The translations under genes and the position numbers were made by a program. The notes beneath the pieces were generated by a model, which had not been told where the DNA came from, ran no database searches, and was given only the letters and a program-made list of their open reading frames with translations. Shown piece by piece: positions 41,105-48,857 of a DNA stretch of 48,857 nucleotides (positions are counted from its first letter, which is position 1; every line of letters begins with the position of its first letter). The DNA is taken from the NCBI GenBank assembly GCA_026195895.1, contig JAPHRO010000060.1, forward strand, positions 1 to 48,857, given 5' to 3'. This DNA is from Gammaproteobacteria bacterium (GTDB taxonomy: Bacteria > Pseudomonadota > Gammaproteobacteria > SZUA-229).

Positions 41105-41467
41105 TTAACTGGCCAGTTCTTTATGTTCGTGCCCTGCCGCCTGGAGTCGACTCAGATAGTCTTTCCATTTGGCTTCATAATTCTGACCCAGCTTGTATAA
41201 ATATTCCCAGGAATACAGTCCACTGTCATGGTTATCATCGAACACCAGTTTCACCGCATAGTGGCCAACCGGCTCGATGGCTTTAATATTCACACCCTGT
41301 TTACCCACCTGTAAAACTTCTTCGCCGGGCCCATGACCGGTCACTTCTGCTGATGGTGAGTGGACACGAAGAAACTCGCAGGTGTATTTAAAATCACTTC
41401 CATCATCGAATTCGATTTCGAGAATTCTGGATTTCTGGTGTAAATTAATACTCGTTGGCTTAGCCAT
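41105..41467 (-). CDS. DUF971 (GBBH-like N-terminal domain) protein
   Basis: A 120-residue protein starting [23 protein letters not shown]; an upstream in-frame ATG at 41494 is possible but less likely. It is a stand-alone DUF971 domain, the fold found at the N-terminus of gamma-butyrobetaine hydroxylase, with the pattern [17 protein letters not shown] and [14 protein letters not shown]. The function is not established; similar domains occur in iron-sulfur cluster proteins. The location between hslU and ubiE is conserved in gammaproteobacteria. Confidence 0.85.
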   Translation of the reverse strand: MAKPTSINLHQKSRILEIEFDDGSDFKYTCEFLRVHSPSAEVTGHGPGEEVLQVGKQGVNIKAIEPVGHYAVKLVFDDNHDSGLYSWEYLYKLGQNYEAKWKDYLSRLQAAGHEHKELAS

Positions 41468-41593
41468 ATTTATTCTCCGAAAATTTGAGAACACCTAAGG
41501 GGGGATAATGCGCTCTCGGTGTCAGACAAAGGTTAAGCAGCCCCATGAGATTCATTGCTTCGCCAGGAAACAGAATCGTTTAGCGCTGCGTAC

Positions 41594-41617
41594 ATCGCCT
41601 GACTAACATCAGGCGAT
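41594..41617 (-). terminator. Hairpin after hslU without U tract
   Basis: ATCGCCTGA (41594-41602) pairs with TCAGGCGAT (41609-41617) over 9 bp with a 6-base loop, just after the hslU stop codon. No U tract follows on the minus strand, so this may be a message-end stabiliser rather than a full terminator. Confidence 0.5.
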
Positions 41618-41622
41618 CCATA

Positions 41623-42951
41623 TTACAGTATGTATCGGCTCAGGTCTTCATCCTGTACCAGATCACCCAGGGATTCCTCTACATAATCTGCATCGATGCT
41701 CAGCGAATCCCCGGAACGATCCGGTGCTTCATAGGAGACACTTTCCAGCAATCGTTCCATCACCGTATGCAGACGTCGCGCACCGATGTTTTCCGTGCGT
41801 TCATTCACATCATGGGCCACTTTGGCAATATGCTCGACCCCGCTTTCGGCGAAACTGAGGGTCATGCCTTCGGTTGCCATGAGCGCGGAATATTGTGTTG
41901 TCAGAGATGCATCGGGCTCGGTCAGGATGCGCACGAAATCTTTCGTGGTCAGCGCCTCCAGTTCAACCCGTATCGGCAGTCGCCCCTGCAACTCCGGAAT
42001 CAGATCAGAGGGTTTGGATAAATGAAACGCGCCGGATGCGATAAACAGGATATGATCCGTTTTTACCATGCCGTATTTGGTGCTGATGGTACAACCCTCA
42101 ACCAGCGGCAACAGATCCCGCTGCACACCCTCACGTGATACATCGGCACCCGAGGTTTCACCCCGTTTCGCCACCTTGTCAATTTCATCAATGAACACTA
42201 TGCCGTTCTGTTCAGCATTTCTGACCGCATTCAATTTCAGCTCATCTTCATTGACCATTTTCGCCGCTTCTTCATCCAGCAGTATTTTCCTGGCCTCTGC
42301 AATGGGCAGCTTGCGATGTTTGGTTTTGCCACTGCCAAGATTCTGAAACATGCCCTGTAGCTGGGAAGTCATTTCTTCCATTCCCGGTGGCGCCATAATT
42401 TCCACGCCGACCGGTGCCATATTAACTTCTATTTCAATTTCCTTATCATCCAGTTGGCCGGCACGCAGCTTTTCGCGGAATTTTTCCCGGGTGCTGCTCG
42501 GCTCAGCAACTTCCGGTTCGCCAAAACTGTTTCGAGGCGGCGGCAGCAGGGTATCGAGAATTCGCTCCTCGGCGGCGGACTCTGCCCGATGACGAACTTT
42601 TTCCATCTCAATTTCGCGCGTCATTTTCACCGACATATCGACAAGATCACGTACAATGCTGTCAACTTCACGACCGACATAGCCCACTTCGGTGAATTTA
42701 GTCGCCTCGACTTTAATAAACGGCGCATTGGCCAGCCTGGCCAGACGGCGCGCTATTTCTGTCTTGCCCACGCCGGTCGGGCCAATCATGAGAATATTCT
42801 TCGGCGTGATTTCATTGCGCAGGTCTTCACTCACCTGCTGGCGTCGCCAGCGATTACGCAGCGCAATGGCTACCGCTCGCTTGGCAGAATCCTGGCCAAC
42901 AATATGCTTGTCCAGCTCGTTAACGATTTCACGGGGTGTCATTTCCGACAT
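41623..42951 (-). CDS. hslU: HslU ATPase of the HslUV protease
   Basis: A 442-residue AAA+ unfoldase. Walker A is [15 protein letters not shown], Walker B is [10 protein letters not shown], the pore motif is [10 protein letters not shown], and sensor regions include RLPIRVEL and [14 protein letters not shown]. The C-terminal DEDLSRYIL is the conserved tail that inserts into HslV and activates it. It unfolds substrates using ATP and feeds them to the HslV chamber. It follows hslV by three bases. The size matches E. coli HslU. Confidence 0.97.
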   Translation of the reverse strand: MSEMTPREIVNELDKHIVGQDSAKRAVAIALRNRWRRQQVSEDLRNEITPKNILMIGPTGVGKTEIARRLARLANAPFIKVEATKFTEVGYVGREVDSIVRDLVDMSVKMTREIEMEKVRHRAESAAEERILDTLLPPPRNSFGEPEVAEPSSTREKFREKLRAGQLDDKEIEIEVNMAPVGVEIMAPPGMEEMTSQLQGMFQNLGSGKTKHRKLPIAEARKILLDEEAAKMVNEDELKLNAVRNAEQNGIVFIDEIDKVAKRGETSGADVSREGVQRDLLPLVEGCTISTKYGMVKTDHILFIASGAFHLSKPSDLIPELQGRLPIRVELEALTTKDFVRILTEPDASLTTQYSALMATEGMTLSFAESGVEHIAKVAHDVNERTENIGARRLHTVMERLLESVSYEAPDRSGDSLSIDADYVEESLGDLVQDEDLSRYIL

Positions 42952-42954
42952 GGG

Positions 42955-43497
42955 TTAATACTCAATTTCTTCGATAGTTAAATTCTGGTTGGTGTAAATA
43001 CAGATGTCGCCAGCAATGTTTAATGCTTTTTCAACCACATCTCTGGCCGACAGCTCAGTATTATCATACAGCGCGCGGGCTGCCGCCTGGGCATAAGAGC
43101 CGCCGGAGCCGATCGCCAGCAGATCATCTTTGGTATCGACAACGTCACCGGTACCGGAAATAATCAGCGATGCTTCTTCATTGGCTACAATCATCATCGC
43201 TTCCAGCTTGCGCAGCATACGGTCAGTACGCCAGTCTTTGGCCATTTCCACGGCTGAACGCACCAACTGACCATTGTGCTTTTCCAGCTGGTCTTCAAAT
43301 CGCTCAAACAGGGTGAACGCATCGGCAGTAGCGCCAGCAAAGCCCACCAGTACTTTATCTTTGAACAGGCGACGCACTTTGACGGCGTTGGGTTTCATAA
43401 CGGTATTGCCCAGGCTGACCTGGCCGTCACCACCGATGACAACAGAGTTGCCTCGGCGGACAGATAAGATGGTTGTTCCGTGCAGGGTAGTTTGCAC
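42955..43497 (-). CDS. hslV: HslV peptidase of the HslUV protease, with a short N-terminal propeptide
   Basis: A 180-residue proteasome-like peptidase. The start is placed at GTG 43497, with GTGGAG six bases upstream. This gives the N-terminus M-QTTLHG before TTILSVRR, where the first Thr of TTILS aligns with the catalytic Thr1 of E. coli HslV. So a short propeptide must be removed, as in several beta- and gammaproteobacterial relatives. The frame is open back to 43536 but the extra residues look untranslated. It forms two hexameric rings capped by HslU and degrades damaged or regulatory proteins. Confidence 0.95.
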   Translation of the reverse strand: MQTTLHGTTILSVRRGNSVVIGGDGQVSLGNTVMKPNAVKVRRLFKDKVLVGFAGATADAFTLFERFEDQLEKHNGQLVRSAVEMAKDWRTDRMLRKLEAMMIVANEEASLIISGTGDVVDTKDDLLAIGSGGSYAQAAARALYDNTELSARDVVEKALNIAGDICIYTNQNLTIEEIEY

Positions 43498-43582
43498 TTG
43501 ATTCTCCACAACAAGAAAAAGGGCGATATTGTACAACAGAATCGACTAGATGCGGCCGAACGGGCGCTGTTTCAAGGTTTAG

Positions 43583-44479
43583 CTATTTCTTTTTCGCGCG
43601 CGGATGCGCTGCATCATACACTTTTGCCAGATGTTGAAAATCCAGATGGGTATAAATCTGCGTGGTACTTAGATTGGCATGCCCCAGCAGCTCCTGCACG
43701 GCGCGCAGATCGTGGCTGGATTCCAGGATATGGGAAGCAAAAGAATGGCGCATGAGATGGGGATAAATACGCTGGTCAATGCCTTTTTTCATTGCCCATT
43801 TTTTCAGGCGCTGCTGTACACTAGAAGCGCTGATACGCATACCACGCTGGCTGACAAACAGGGCTGGCTCATCCTCATTGGTAAACTGCCCACGTAACTT
43901 AAGCCAGTTTCGCATTGCCAGTCTGGCTTTATCACCAAAAGGCGCGATACGCTGCTTACTGCCTTTTCCCAGCACGTTCAGCGTCTGCCCCTGCCAGTCG
44001 ATTTTTTTCAGATCCAGGCCCACCAGCTCGGATAAACGCAGCCCACAACCGTAAAATAATTCCATAATGGCCATATCCCGAACTGCCAGCGGATCGCTGC
44101 CATCCAGATGCATCAAATGATCCAGTTTATCGGGGCTTAAGACTTCCGGCAGTTTTCGGTTTGATTTGGGCGCCGCCACATCGACGGCTGGATTTAGCTT
44201 GAGCTTGCTATTTCTGAGTAGAAACCGAAACAAACTGCGCAAAGAAGATAGCAAACGCTGGATGCTTTTACCGGCCAGCCCCTGGCGATGCACCCGGGCC
44301 ACATAGCTTCGGATATGCTGCTGGTCGATTTCTGTCCAGTCAGCTAGCTGGATCTCGTTGCAATACTCAAGAAAACCATGAATATCACGCCGATAATTTT
44401 TCAGTGTATGTTCAGAATAACGTTTTTCAGTCTGCAGAAACTGGAAAAATGCACTCAGATCCTGATCGAAAAACGCCAT
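43583..44479 (-). CDS. xerC: XerC tyrosine recombinase
   Basis: A 298-residue site-specific recombinase with N-terminal core-binding domain (SAFFQFLQTEKRYSEHTLKNYRRD) and catalytic domain. The catalytic residues are visible: Arg in GCGLRLSELV, Lys in GKGSKQR, HxxR in HLMRHSFASH, His in LGHANLSTTQ and Tyr in IYTHLDF. With XerD it resolves chromosome dimers at dif. It follows DUF484 by 13 bases; the dapF-DUF484-xerC order is conserved in gammaproteobacteria. XerC is preferred over XerD from this context. Confidence 0.93.
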   Translation of the reverse strand: MAFFDQDLSAFFQFLQTEKRYSEHTLKNYRRDIHGFLEYCNEIQLADWTEIDQQHIRSYVARVHRQGLAGKSIQRLLSSLRSLFRFLLRNSKLKLNPAVDVAAPKSNRKLPEVLSPDKLDHLMHLDGSDPLAVRDMAIMELFYGCGLRLSELVGLDLKKIDWQGQTLNVLGKGSKQRIAPFGDKARLAMRNWLKLRGQFTNEDEPALFVSQRGMRISASSVQQRLKKWAMKKGIDQRIYPHLMRHSFASHILESSHDLRAVQELLGHANLSTTQIYTHLDFQHLAKVYDAAHPRAKKK

Positions 44480-44492
44480 GATCCTGTTATCT

Positions 44493-45191
44493 TTACAAAT
44501 GGGGCTTCATCGCTGCACTGACCAGATCAGCGAGTTGCTGCAGAAAATCCGTGCCCATCCCGGGGTGATAGCGTTGTTCATCTTTGCTGCCTAAACCAAT
44601 AACACCATAAGTCTCTGCATCCGCCAGCGGAATCACCGCCGCCGAACCGATGATCTGGCAGTCATCCTGAAACAGAAATGCAATTTGCTCATCCGTCATC
44701 CGGCCGCATTGAATGCGCTTTTCATCGATCAGCTTCCCGAAAGAATCGAGCTGTTCGTCACTCTTCAATAAATAACGTTCCGGCTGTTTTTCTAGCAATG
44801 CTTTGTCTTCGGTGAGCAGGCGAATAACCGAGCAATCTGTACCCAGTTCATTGCGTAACTCATTGTTTACCATAGCAATCACGTCATCGAGGCCGTCATT
44901 CATAAACAGGTTGATGGCGAGGCGTTGCAAACTGCTGTTTAGCCGCTGATTATCATGTACAGCATCGACCATTTCACGCAGCTTCTGGTCAAAATGGCGA
45001 TTTTTCTCTCTTAGCAAAAACACCTGGCGCTCGATGAGAGAAACCGCAGTGCCGGTTTCATGGGGAATTTCCATGTCGGCCAGCAGCAGCGAATTACGTA
45101 AAAAGAAATCCGGGTTTTGCATCAGATAGTCGATGACCTGCTGCTCGTCCAGTTGTTGTTCATTTTGCTTGGATTGTGCCTGGGTTGTCAC
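44493..45191 (-). CDS. DUF484 (GAF-like) protein
   Basis: A 232-residue protein of the DUF484 family, with an N-terminal helical part ([26 protein letters not shown]), a short coiled coil and a GAF-like domain ([23 protein letters not shown]). It starts with GTG and overlaps the dapF stop by four bases (GTGA), so it is translationally coupled to dapF. Its role is not established; its location between dapF and xerC is a stable marker of gammaproteobacterial chromosomes. Confidence 0.88.
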   Translation of the reverse strand: MTTQAQSKQNEQQLDEQQVIDYLMQNPDFFLRNSLLLADMEIPHETGTAVSLIERQVFLLREKNRHFDQKLREMVDAVHDNQRLNSSLQRLAINLFMNDGLDDVIAMVNNELRNELGTDCSVIRLLTEDKALLEKQPERYLLKSDEQLDSFGKLIDEKRIQCGRMTDEQIAFLFQDDCQIIGSAAVIPLADAETYGVIGLGSKDEQRYHPGMGTDFLQQLADLVSAAMKPHL

Positions 45192-46018
45192 AGCTCAATT
45201 TGTCCTTCAAAAACATGGGTTGCTGGGCCCGTCATATACACCGGGTGATTTCCACCCTGCCAGCGTATAACAAGCTCGCCACCGGGTAAACTTACTTTTA
45301 CGATTTCATCCAGCCAGCCCTGAATCCGACCGGCCACTACCGCAGCGCAGGCGCCTGTACCACATGCCCGGGTTTCGCCGGCGCCTCTTTCATACACCCT
45401 TAACTTAATAGCATCTCTGGCAACAATTTGCATGAATCCGGCATTCACTCTTTGCGGAAACCGGGGATGAGATTCAATAGCTGGGCCGAGCGTATCCACC
45501 GGCGCCGTGTCCACATTTTCAACGCGCAGCACGGCATGGGGATTACCCATGGACACAGCGGCGATTGCATAGCGGTCACCATCCACATCCAGCTCATAGC
45601 TACTGGACAGTTCCACGGCTTTAAATGGCAAACTGGCTGGCTCAAACCCCGGCACACCCATATTTACCCTTACCTGATCATCCTCTTCCAGCTCCAGTAC
45701 AATTAACCCCGATGCGGTTTCCACCGGAATTCGGCTGCTTTCGGTCAGCTTCTTTGCGACGACAAAACGGGCAAAACAGCGGGCGCCATTGCCGCACTGT
45801 TCAACTTCACTGCCATCTGCGTTAAATATTCGATAGCGGAACTCCGCTTCTGCAGACTGCGGTTTTTCAACCAGCAAAAGCTGATCGCAACCGACACCAA
45901 GCCGTCGATCAGCAATATACTGGACCTGCCCTGGCGTCAGCTCAACACGCTGATTAATGGCATCGAACACCACAAAATCATTGCCCAGACCATGCATTTT
46001 GGTAAATTTCAATATCAT
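45188..46018 (-). CDS. dapF: Diaminopimelate epimerase
   Basis: A 276-residue enzyme converting LL- to meso-diaminopimelate for lysine and peptidoglycan synthesis. It has the family start [16 protein letters not shown] and both catalytic cysteines, in EQCGNGARC and RACGTGACA. The length is normal. It is first in the long minus-strand block that ends with ubiB and the outer-membrane protein, and is divergent from the sigma-54 activator gene. Confidence 0.96.
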   Translation of the reverse strand: MILKFTKMHGLGNDFVVFDAINQRVELTPGQVQYIADRRLGVGCDQLLLVEKPQSAEAEFRYRIFNADGSEVEQCGNGARCFARFVVAKKLTESSRIPVETASGLIVLELEEDDQVRVNMGVPGFEPASLPFKAVELSSSYELDVDGDRYAIAAVSMGNPHAVLRVENVDTAPVDTLGPAIESHPRFPQRVNAGFMQIVARDAIKLRVYERGAGETRACGTGACAAVVAGRIQGWLDEIVKVSLPGGELVIRWQGGNHPVYMTGPATHVFEGQIEL

Positions 46019-46145
46019 TGCCGTAGCTTACCTTATCCCGGATATTTCACAAATTGACGATTTATGCTTATTAATATCTGTAATTTCAAACCCTTAGGCC
46101 GACACGAAAAACAGCCGCAGGTAAAAATAATATTTTACTCAACTT

Positions 46146-46181
46146 TTTGACCCAAAATAGGGCTTTGACCCAAAATAGGGC
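46146..46181. repeat. Perfect tandem duplication of an 18-bp unit upstream of the sigma-54 activator gene
   Basis: TTTGACCCAAAATAGGGC occurs twice without any spacer (46146-46163 and 46164-46181). Each unit has dyad character (CCC-AAAATA-GGG), and the arrangement resembles paired enhancer sites of sigma-54 activators. It ends 69 bases before the activator start codon. A 10-bp palindrome, TGTCATGACA, follows at 46230-46239. Its partner protein is not known. Confidence 0.65.
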
Positions 46182-46250
46182 ACGTCATATTTGACAATCT
46201 CAATTTTGAGGACCATTCTTGTCATGTAATGTCATGACAGGCACGCAAAA

Positions 46251-47579
46251 ATGAAATGTCCACCCACTAAGCCACCCATGAAACCCACCTGCGAAGCAAT
46301 CATCGATCTGTTCCCGGATCCCTTTGTTATTATTGACCGGAATTTCCAGATCGTATCAGCTAATCAGAAATACAAAGATCACTACGATGTGGGACATGAT
46401 GAAGTCGTTGGCAAACATTGTTATGAAATTTCACACCGCATTGATCGCCCCTGTAGCCAGAATGGCGAACATTGCCCACTGGAAGAAGTGGTCGCCACCG
46501 GAAAATCCACCACGGTCATGCATATTCACTACTCTCACGATCATGAGGAACACGTGCAGATTTCAGCCGCACCCATTCACGATGATCAGGGCAATGTACT
46601 GTACATGGGTGAAACCATGCATCCCCTGCCGAATGTTTCGGATATCGATCGATTACTGGTTGGCCGCTCCTCTTCTATTTTACGCTTAATCAGTATTCTG
46701 CATCGGGTAGCGCCCACCAACTCGACTGTTTTTTTACTCGGGGAAAGCGGCGTTGGCAAAGACTGTGCCGCTCGCTATGTACACCAGCACTCGGAACGGA
46801 ATAATGGACCTTTTGTGGTGGTGGATTGCGGCGCTCTGGGTGAAAGCCTGATTGAAAGTGAATTATTTGGTTACGAAAAAGGCGCCTTTACCGGGGCAGA
46901 CAGAAAAAAAGAAGGGCTGTTTGAAGCCGCTAACAAAGGCACGCTGTTTATCGATGAAGTTGGTGAACTGCCACTACAGTTACAGACCAAACTATTACGC
47001 GTACTAGAAACCGGCACCATTCGACGTATTGGCGGTACCGAGTATATTAAGGTGGATGTGCGCATTATTGCTGCGACCAATCGTGACCCACAGGAAATGC
47101 TGAAATCAAAACATTTTCGCGAAGATTTATATTATCGACTTAGCGCATTTCCGGTAAAGGTGCCAACTTTGCGTGAACGCAAAGAAGATATACCGACCCT
47201 GGCAGAATTTTTCCTGTTGCAAATTGATGAAGGTGATATCCAGATTCCACTATCACCGGAGGTGATCGAAAAGCTGTTAAGTTATAGCTACCCAGGTAAC
47301 GTGCGCGAGTTGCGCAATGTTGTTGAGCGTGCCGTCATTCTTGCCGCAGGCAGCCCGATAATGCCCGATTTTATTGTCTTTGAAAATGAAGAAAACGATG
47401 CACAAACCCCTGTATTTATAGCTTCAGAAGTCAATTTTCCAACCAGCAAAAGCAGCAGCCGATTAACTAAAGCGCAAGTACTGGACGCCATTAATCAGTG
47501 CGGTGGACATCGATCAAAAGCGGCTCAAATGTTAGGTGTCAGTGAGCGTACGATTTATCGGCATTTGAAAAATTCCTGA
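46251..47579 (+). CDS. Sigma-54-dependent transcriptional activator with cysteine-bearing PAS domain
   Basis: A 442-residue regulator. A PAS domain (about 14-125) contains a Cys pattern [20 protein letters not shown], cysteines 57, 68 and 75, that may bind a metal or respond to redox or sulfur species. The AAA+ domain has Walker A GESGVGKD at 164-171, the sigma-54-contacting GAFTGA at 211-216, Walker [11 protein letters not shown] and IIAATNRD. A Fis-type helix-turn-helix ([20 protein letters not shown]) ends the protein. There is no receiver domain, so it senses directly. No clear ribosome site precedes the ATG; a second ATG lies at 46278. It stands beside a rhodanese operon that has a sigma-54-type promoter, its likely target. 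Confidence 0.9.
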   Translation: MKCPPTKPPMKPTCEAIIDLFPDPFVIIDRNFQIVSANQKYKDHYDVGHDEVVGKHCYEISHRIDRPCSQNGEHCPLEEVVATGKSTTVMHIHYSHDHEEHVQISAAPIHDDQGNVLYMGETMHPLPNVSDIDRLLVGRSSSILRLISILHRVAPTNSTVFLLGESGVGKDCAARYVHQHSERNNGPFVVVDCGALGESLIESELFGYEKGAFTGADRKKEGLFEAANKGTLFIDEVGELPLQLQTKLLRVLETGTIRRIGGTEYIKVDVRIIAATNRDPQEMLKSKHFREDLYYRLSAFPVKVPTLRERKEDIPTLAEFFLLQIDEGDIQIPLSPEVIEKLLSYSYPGNVRELRNVVERAVILAAGSPIMPDFIVFENEENDAQTPVFIASEVNFPTSKSSSRLTKAQVLDAINQCGGHRSKAAQMLGVSERTIYRHLKNS

Positions 47580-47624
47580 AAAATTATTTTAACTTTTAAT
47601 TTTATTAAACTGTTTGCTGAACAT

Positions 47625-47789
47625 GGTTACTGCCGGTTGCGACATGCCATAAATGCCTGCGCCGTCCTTGCGGGGGAGACGACCCGCGAATATATCGTCC
47701 GCAGGACACCAGACCTAATTCAGCACATCGCTGTGCATGCGCCGCTCCTGCGCTTCCCTGCGCCCGCGGCCTACCGCACTCCTGTGCAT
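47625..47789. repeat. GC-rich non-coding segment, possible dispersed intergenic repeat
   Basis: About 165 bases are clearly richer in G+C (roughly 60% by eye) than the flanking AT-rich DNA and contain short inverted repeats such as GCACATCGCTGTGC. Open frames on both strands have no ribosome sites and no recognisable protein features. The abrupt change in composition suggests an inserted intergenic repeat, but no second copy is visible in this window. Confidence 0.4.
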
Positions 47790-47826
47790 AAAAAATGCCC
47801 TCTATCATTACGACAGAAGGCATTTT
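47790..47826 (-). terminator. Intrinsic terminator after the rhodanese gene
   Basis: On the minus strand AAAATGCC (47826-47819) pairs with GGCATTTT (47799-47792). Pairing continues inward for seven more positions, including G-U pairs, to a 5-base loop, giving a 15-bp stem followed by U residues. It lies 20 bases after the rhodanese stop codon. Confidence 0.85.
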
Positions 47827-47845
47827 AATGACCACTCGGTAAAAA

Positions 47846-48499
47846 TTATTTTACAGTTGTGAAACCCAGGTTTTCCCAGTTCTGCATACCACCACGGTAC
47901 CATTTGATTTTGTGTGCCGGGTAACCAAATTTCATCAGGTTTCTGATGTTGTTTGGCGACTGACCACACCACATACCATTACAGAACAATACCAGTGTTT
48001 TGGCTTTGGAAAAATTAAACAGGCCTTCAGACTCTGTTACACCAAAGTGTTTTTCCATAATTTCTGCAATTTCAATTGGAGTCGCACCTTTCGCTGGATT
48101 TAGTTTTGTCCAGGGAAGATTGATTGCACCTGGAATCGTGCCACGAGCAACCCAGTCTGGAGTACGTGAGTCAACAACCAGAATTGATTTATCACCATCC
48201 GACATGGTTTTCAGGTAATGCAGCATTTCAATTTCACCAACGGTTTCTACGCCGGGCGCCAGTTGCATAGGATTAATACAAAACGGTGGGCAATTACGTG
48301 AAGTTTTTGCAAAGGCAGGAATAACATCATTTTTGTTATTCTGATTACGCTGAATAGTAACCGATTTGCCATTGTGCTTAACGGTTACGCTACCCATTTT
48401 AGGGGTGATTTTAACTTTCATGTCACCCGCATTGGCAACAGACATAGTAGCCAGACCAAGTGCGATAATCGACGAAGCTAATAGATGTTTAAGTTTCAT
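47846..48499 (-). CDS. Periplasmic rhodanese-like protein with extra cysteine pair
   Basis: A 217-residue protein with a Sec signal (residues 1-24). An N-terminal segment of about 65 residues (MKVKITPKMGSVTVKHNGKS) precedes a CPPFC motif at 70-74, and then comes a single rhodanese domain. The active-site loop LVLFCNGMWCGQS contains Cys173, the expected sulfur-carrying residue, and Cys178. The rhodanese core motifs VVDSRTPDWVARGTIPGAINLPW are clear. It probably transfers or binds sulfane sulfur in the periplasm. It is 61 bases downstream of a small exported protein gene, in one predicted sigma-54-controlled operon. The extra cysteines could form disulfides made by DsbA or have a redox function. 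Confidence 0.87.
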   Translation of the reverse strand: MKLKHLLASSIIALGLATMSVANAGDMKVKITPKMGSVTVKHNGKSVTIQRNQNNKNDVIPAFAKTSRNCPPFCINPMQLAPGVETVGEIEMLHYLKTMSDGDKSILVVDSRTPDWVARGTIPGAINLPWTKLNPAKGATPIEIAEIMEKHFGVTESEGLFNFSKAKTLVLFCNGMWCGQSPNNIRNLMKFGYPAHKIKWYRGGMQNWENLGFTTVK

Positions 48500-48560
48500 T
48501 TTTAATGACTCCAGGTGATATTTTTATATAGTGGTTGTGATAATTTTGCTTTACTGACCG

Positions 48561-48752
48561 CTATTCGCAATCAGGATCTTCCTCTTCTTCTCCTGCTCCT
48601 TTCTTTTTCCCCTTTTTCTTACCATCAGCATCTCCATTACCGCTGGTCTGTTCTGCTGACACGCCGTCAGCTTCAGCTCCATTATCAGCCCACACCGTCA
48701 ACGGCGACAGCAAAACCAATAACAGAAAAAAAATTCCAGGCAACATCTTCAT
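48561..48752 (-). CDS. Small exported charged protein upstream of the rhodanese gene
   Basis: A 63-residue product with a convincing Sec signal (MKMLPGIFFLLLVLLSPLTVWA). The mature part of about 41 residues is strongly biased: first acidic and Ser/Gly-rich, then basic (KKKGKKKG), then GAGEEEEDPDCE with a single cysteine next to the C-terminus. GGAG lies eight bases before the ATG, and a sigma-54-type promoter lies 39 bases further up. It is not similar to a family I can name. Ribosome site, signal peptide, promoter and operon position argue that it is a real gene; metal or sulfur binding through the tail is only a guess. Confidence 0.65.
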   Translation of the reverse strand: MKMLPGIFFLLLVLLSPLTVWADNGAEADGVSAEQTSGNGDADGKKKGKKKGAGEEEEDPDCE

Positions 48753-48790
48753 TTATTTCTCCGGTTCAATACATTTTACTCGCTTTAATC

Positions 48791-48806
48791 TGCAGAGATT
48801 ATGCCA
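48791..48806 (-). promoter_or_regulatory. Sigma-54-type (-24/-12) promoter of the small protein and rhodanese operon
   Basis: On the minus strand TGGCATAATCTCTGCA matches the TGGCACG-N4-TTGCA consensus. The invariant GG and GC are present with exactly 10 bases between them, and TGGCA and TGCA are intact; three less critical positions differ. Transcription should begin near 48780, giving a leader of about 28 bases. Enhancer sites would lie beyond the window edge. Confidence 0.7.
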
Positions 48807-48857
48807 GACAATATCGATAATTAAATAATTTATTAAAATCAATAAGTTAACTATACA

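Noticed and set aside
46200-46262. Sigma-54 promoter before the activator gene (GGCACG at 46240)
   Set aside because: GGCACG is present, but no GC occurs 10 bases after the GG, so the required -24/-12 spacing is missing.
47605-47835. Minus-strand open frame of 76 codons between the sigma-54 activator and the rhodanese terminator
   Set aside because: It runs through the rhodanese terminator hairpin and the GC-rich segment, has Arg/Gly/His-rich composition, no ribosome site and no recognisable domain.

Overview
This window is chromosomal DNA from a facultatively denitrifying gammaproteobacterium. By eye the base composition is in the low to mid 40s % GC. The best taxonomic evidence is the conserved block dapF - DUF484 - xerC - hslV - hslU - DUF971 - ubiE - ubiJ - ubiB, together with polA facing engB and a MltC-type lytic transglycosylase, all typical of Gammaproteobacteria. 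Several periplasmic c-type cytochromes, a secreted rhodanese and the nitrous oxide reductase operon suggest a sulfur- and nitrogen-cycling respirer, but genus and species cannot be read from the sequence. I saw no tRNA, rRNA, CRISPR array, prophage or insertion sequence.

Layout. (1) 1-9800, all on the minus strand: a clade II (Sec-exported) nitrous oxide reductase cluster in the order nosZ, monoheme cytochrome c, diheme cytochrome c, nosB, nosD, nosG, nosH, nosF, nosL, nosY (cut by the window edge). FNR/DNR-type sites lie before nosZ and before the diheme cytochrome. Hairpins after nosZ and before nosB divide the cluster into likely expression segments. (2) 9944-13966: a divergent envelope module made of a transglutaminase-like protein and an LPP20-type lipoprotein on one side, and a MltC-like lytic transglycosylase and a second LPP20-type lipoprotein on the other. 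(3) 13993-17725, minus: a diguanylate cyclase, DsbA and cytochrome c4. (4) 17903-21716: engB and polA converge on a 517 bp intergenic region holding a REP element, a 129 bp near-palindrome and a strong candidate for an unannotated small RNA with its own promoter, three stem-loops and a terminator. The position matches that of Spot 42 in E. coli and ErsA in Pseudomonas. (5) 21788-27088: a LOG-family protein, an alpha/beta hydrolase, TRAP permeases DctQ and DctM, a lipoprotein, and a TakP-like TRAP binding protein on the opposite strand. (6) 27142-35042: a five-PAS GGDEF-EAL protein, uvrD, and a two-gene energy-taxis receptor resembling CetB/CetA with a zinc-binding (CZB) tail. (7) 35194-46018, minus: a protease-propeller-barrel outer-membrane protein followed by ubiB, ubiJ, ubiE, DUF971, hslU, hslV, xerC, DUF484 and dapF. 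(8) 46251-48806: a sigma-54 activator with a cysteine-bearing PAS domain next to a small exported charged protein and a periplasmic rhodanese, which follow a sigma-54-like promoter.

How the genes work together. NosZ reduces N2O in the periplasm. NosD, NosF and NosY, with the copper lipoprotein NosL, serve assembly of its copper sites. NosG, NosH, NosB and the cytochromes probably carry electrons from the quinone pool. DsbA and cytochrome c4 add to the periplasmic redox equipment. The two cyclic-di-GMP proteins and the split receptor connect redox or environmental cues to behaviour. The most promising undescribed items are the polA-engB small RNA, the sigma-54/PAS/rhodanese locus, the TGase-LPP20-MltC-LPP20 module and the C-terminal extension of NosZ.
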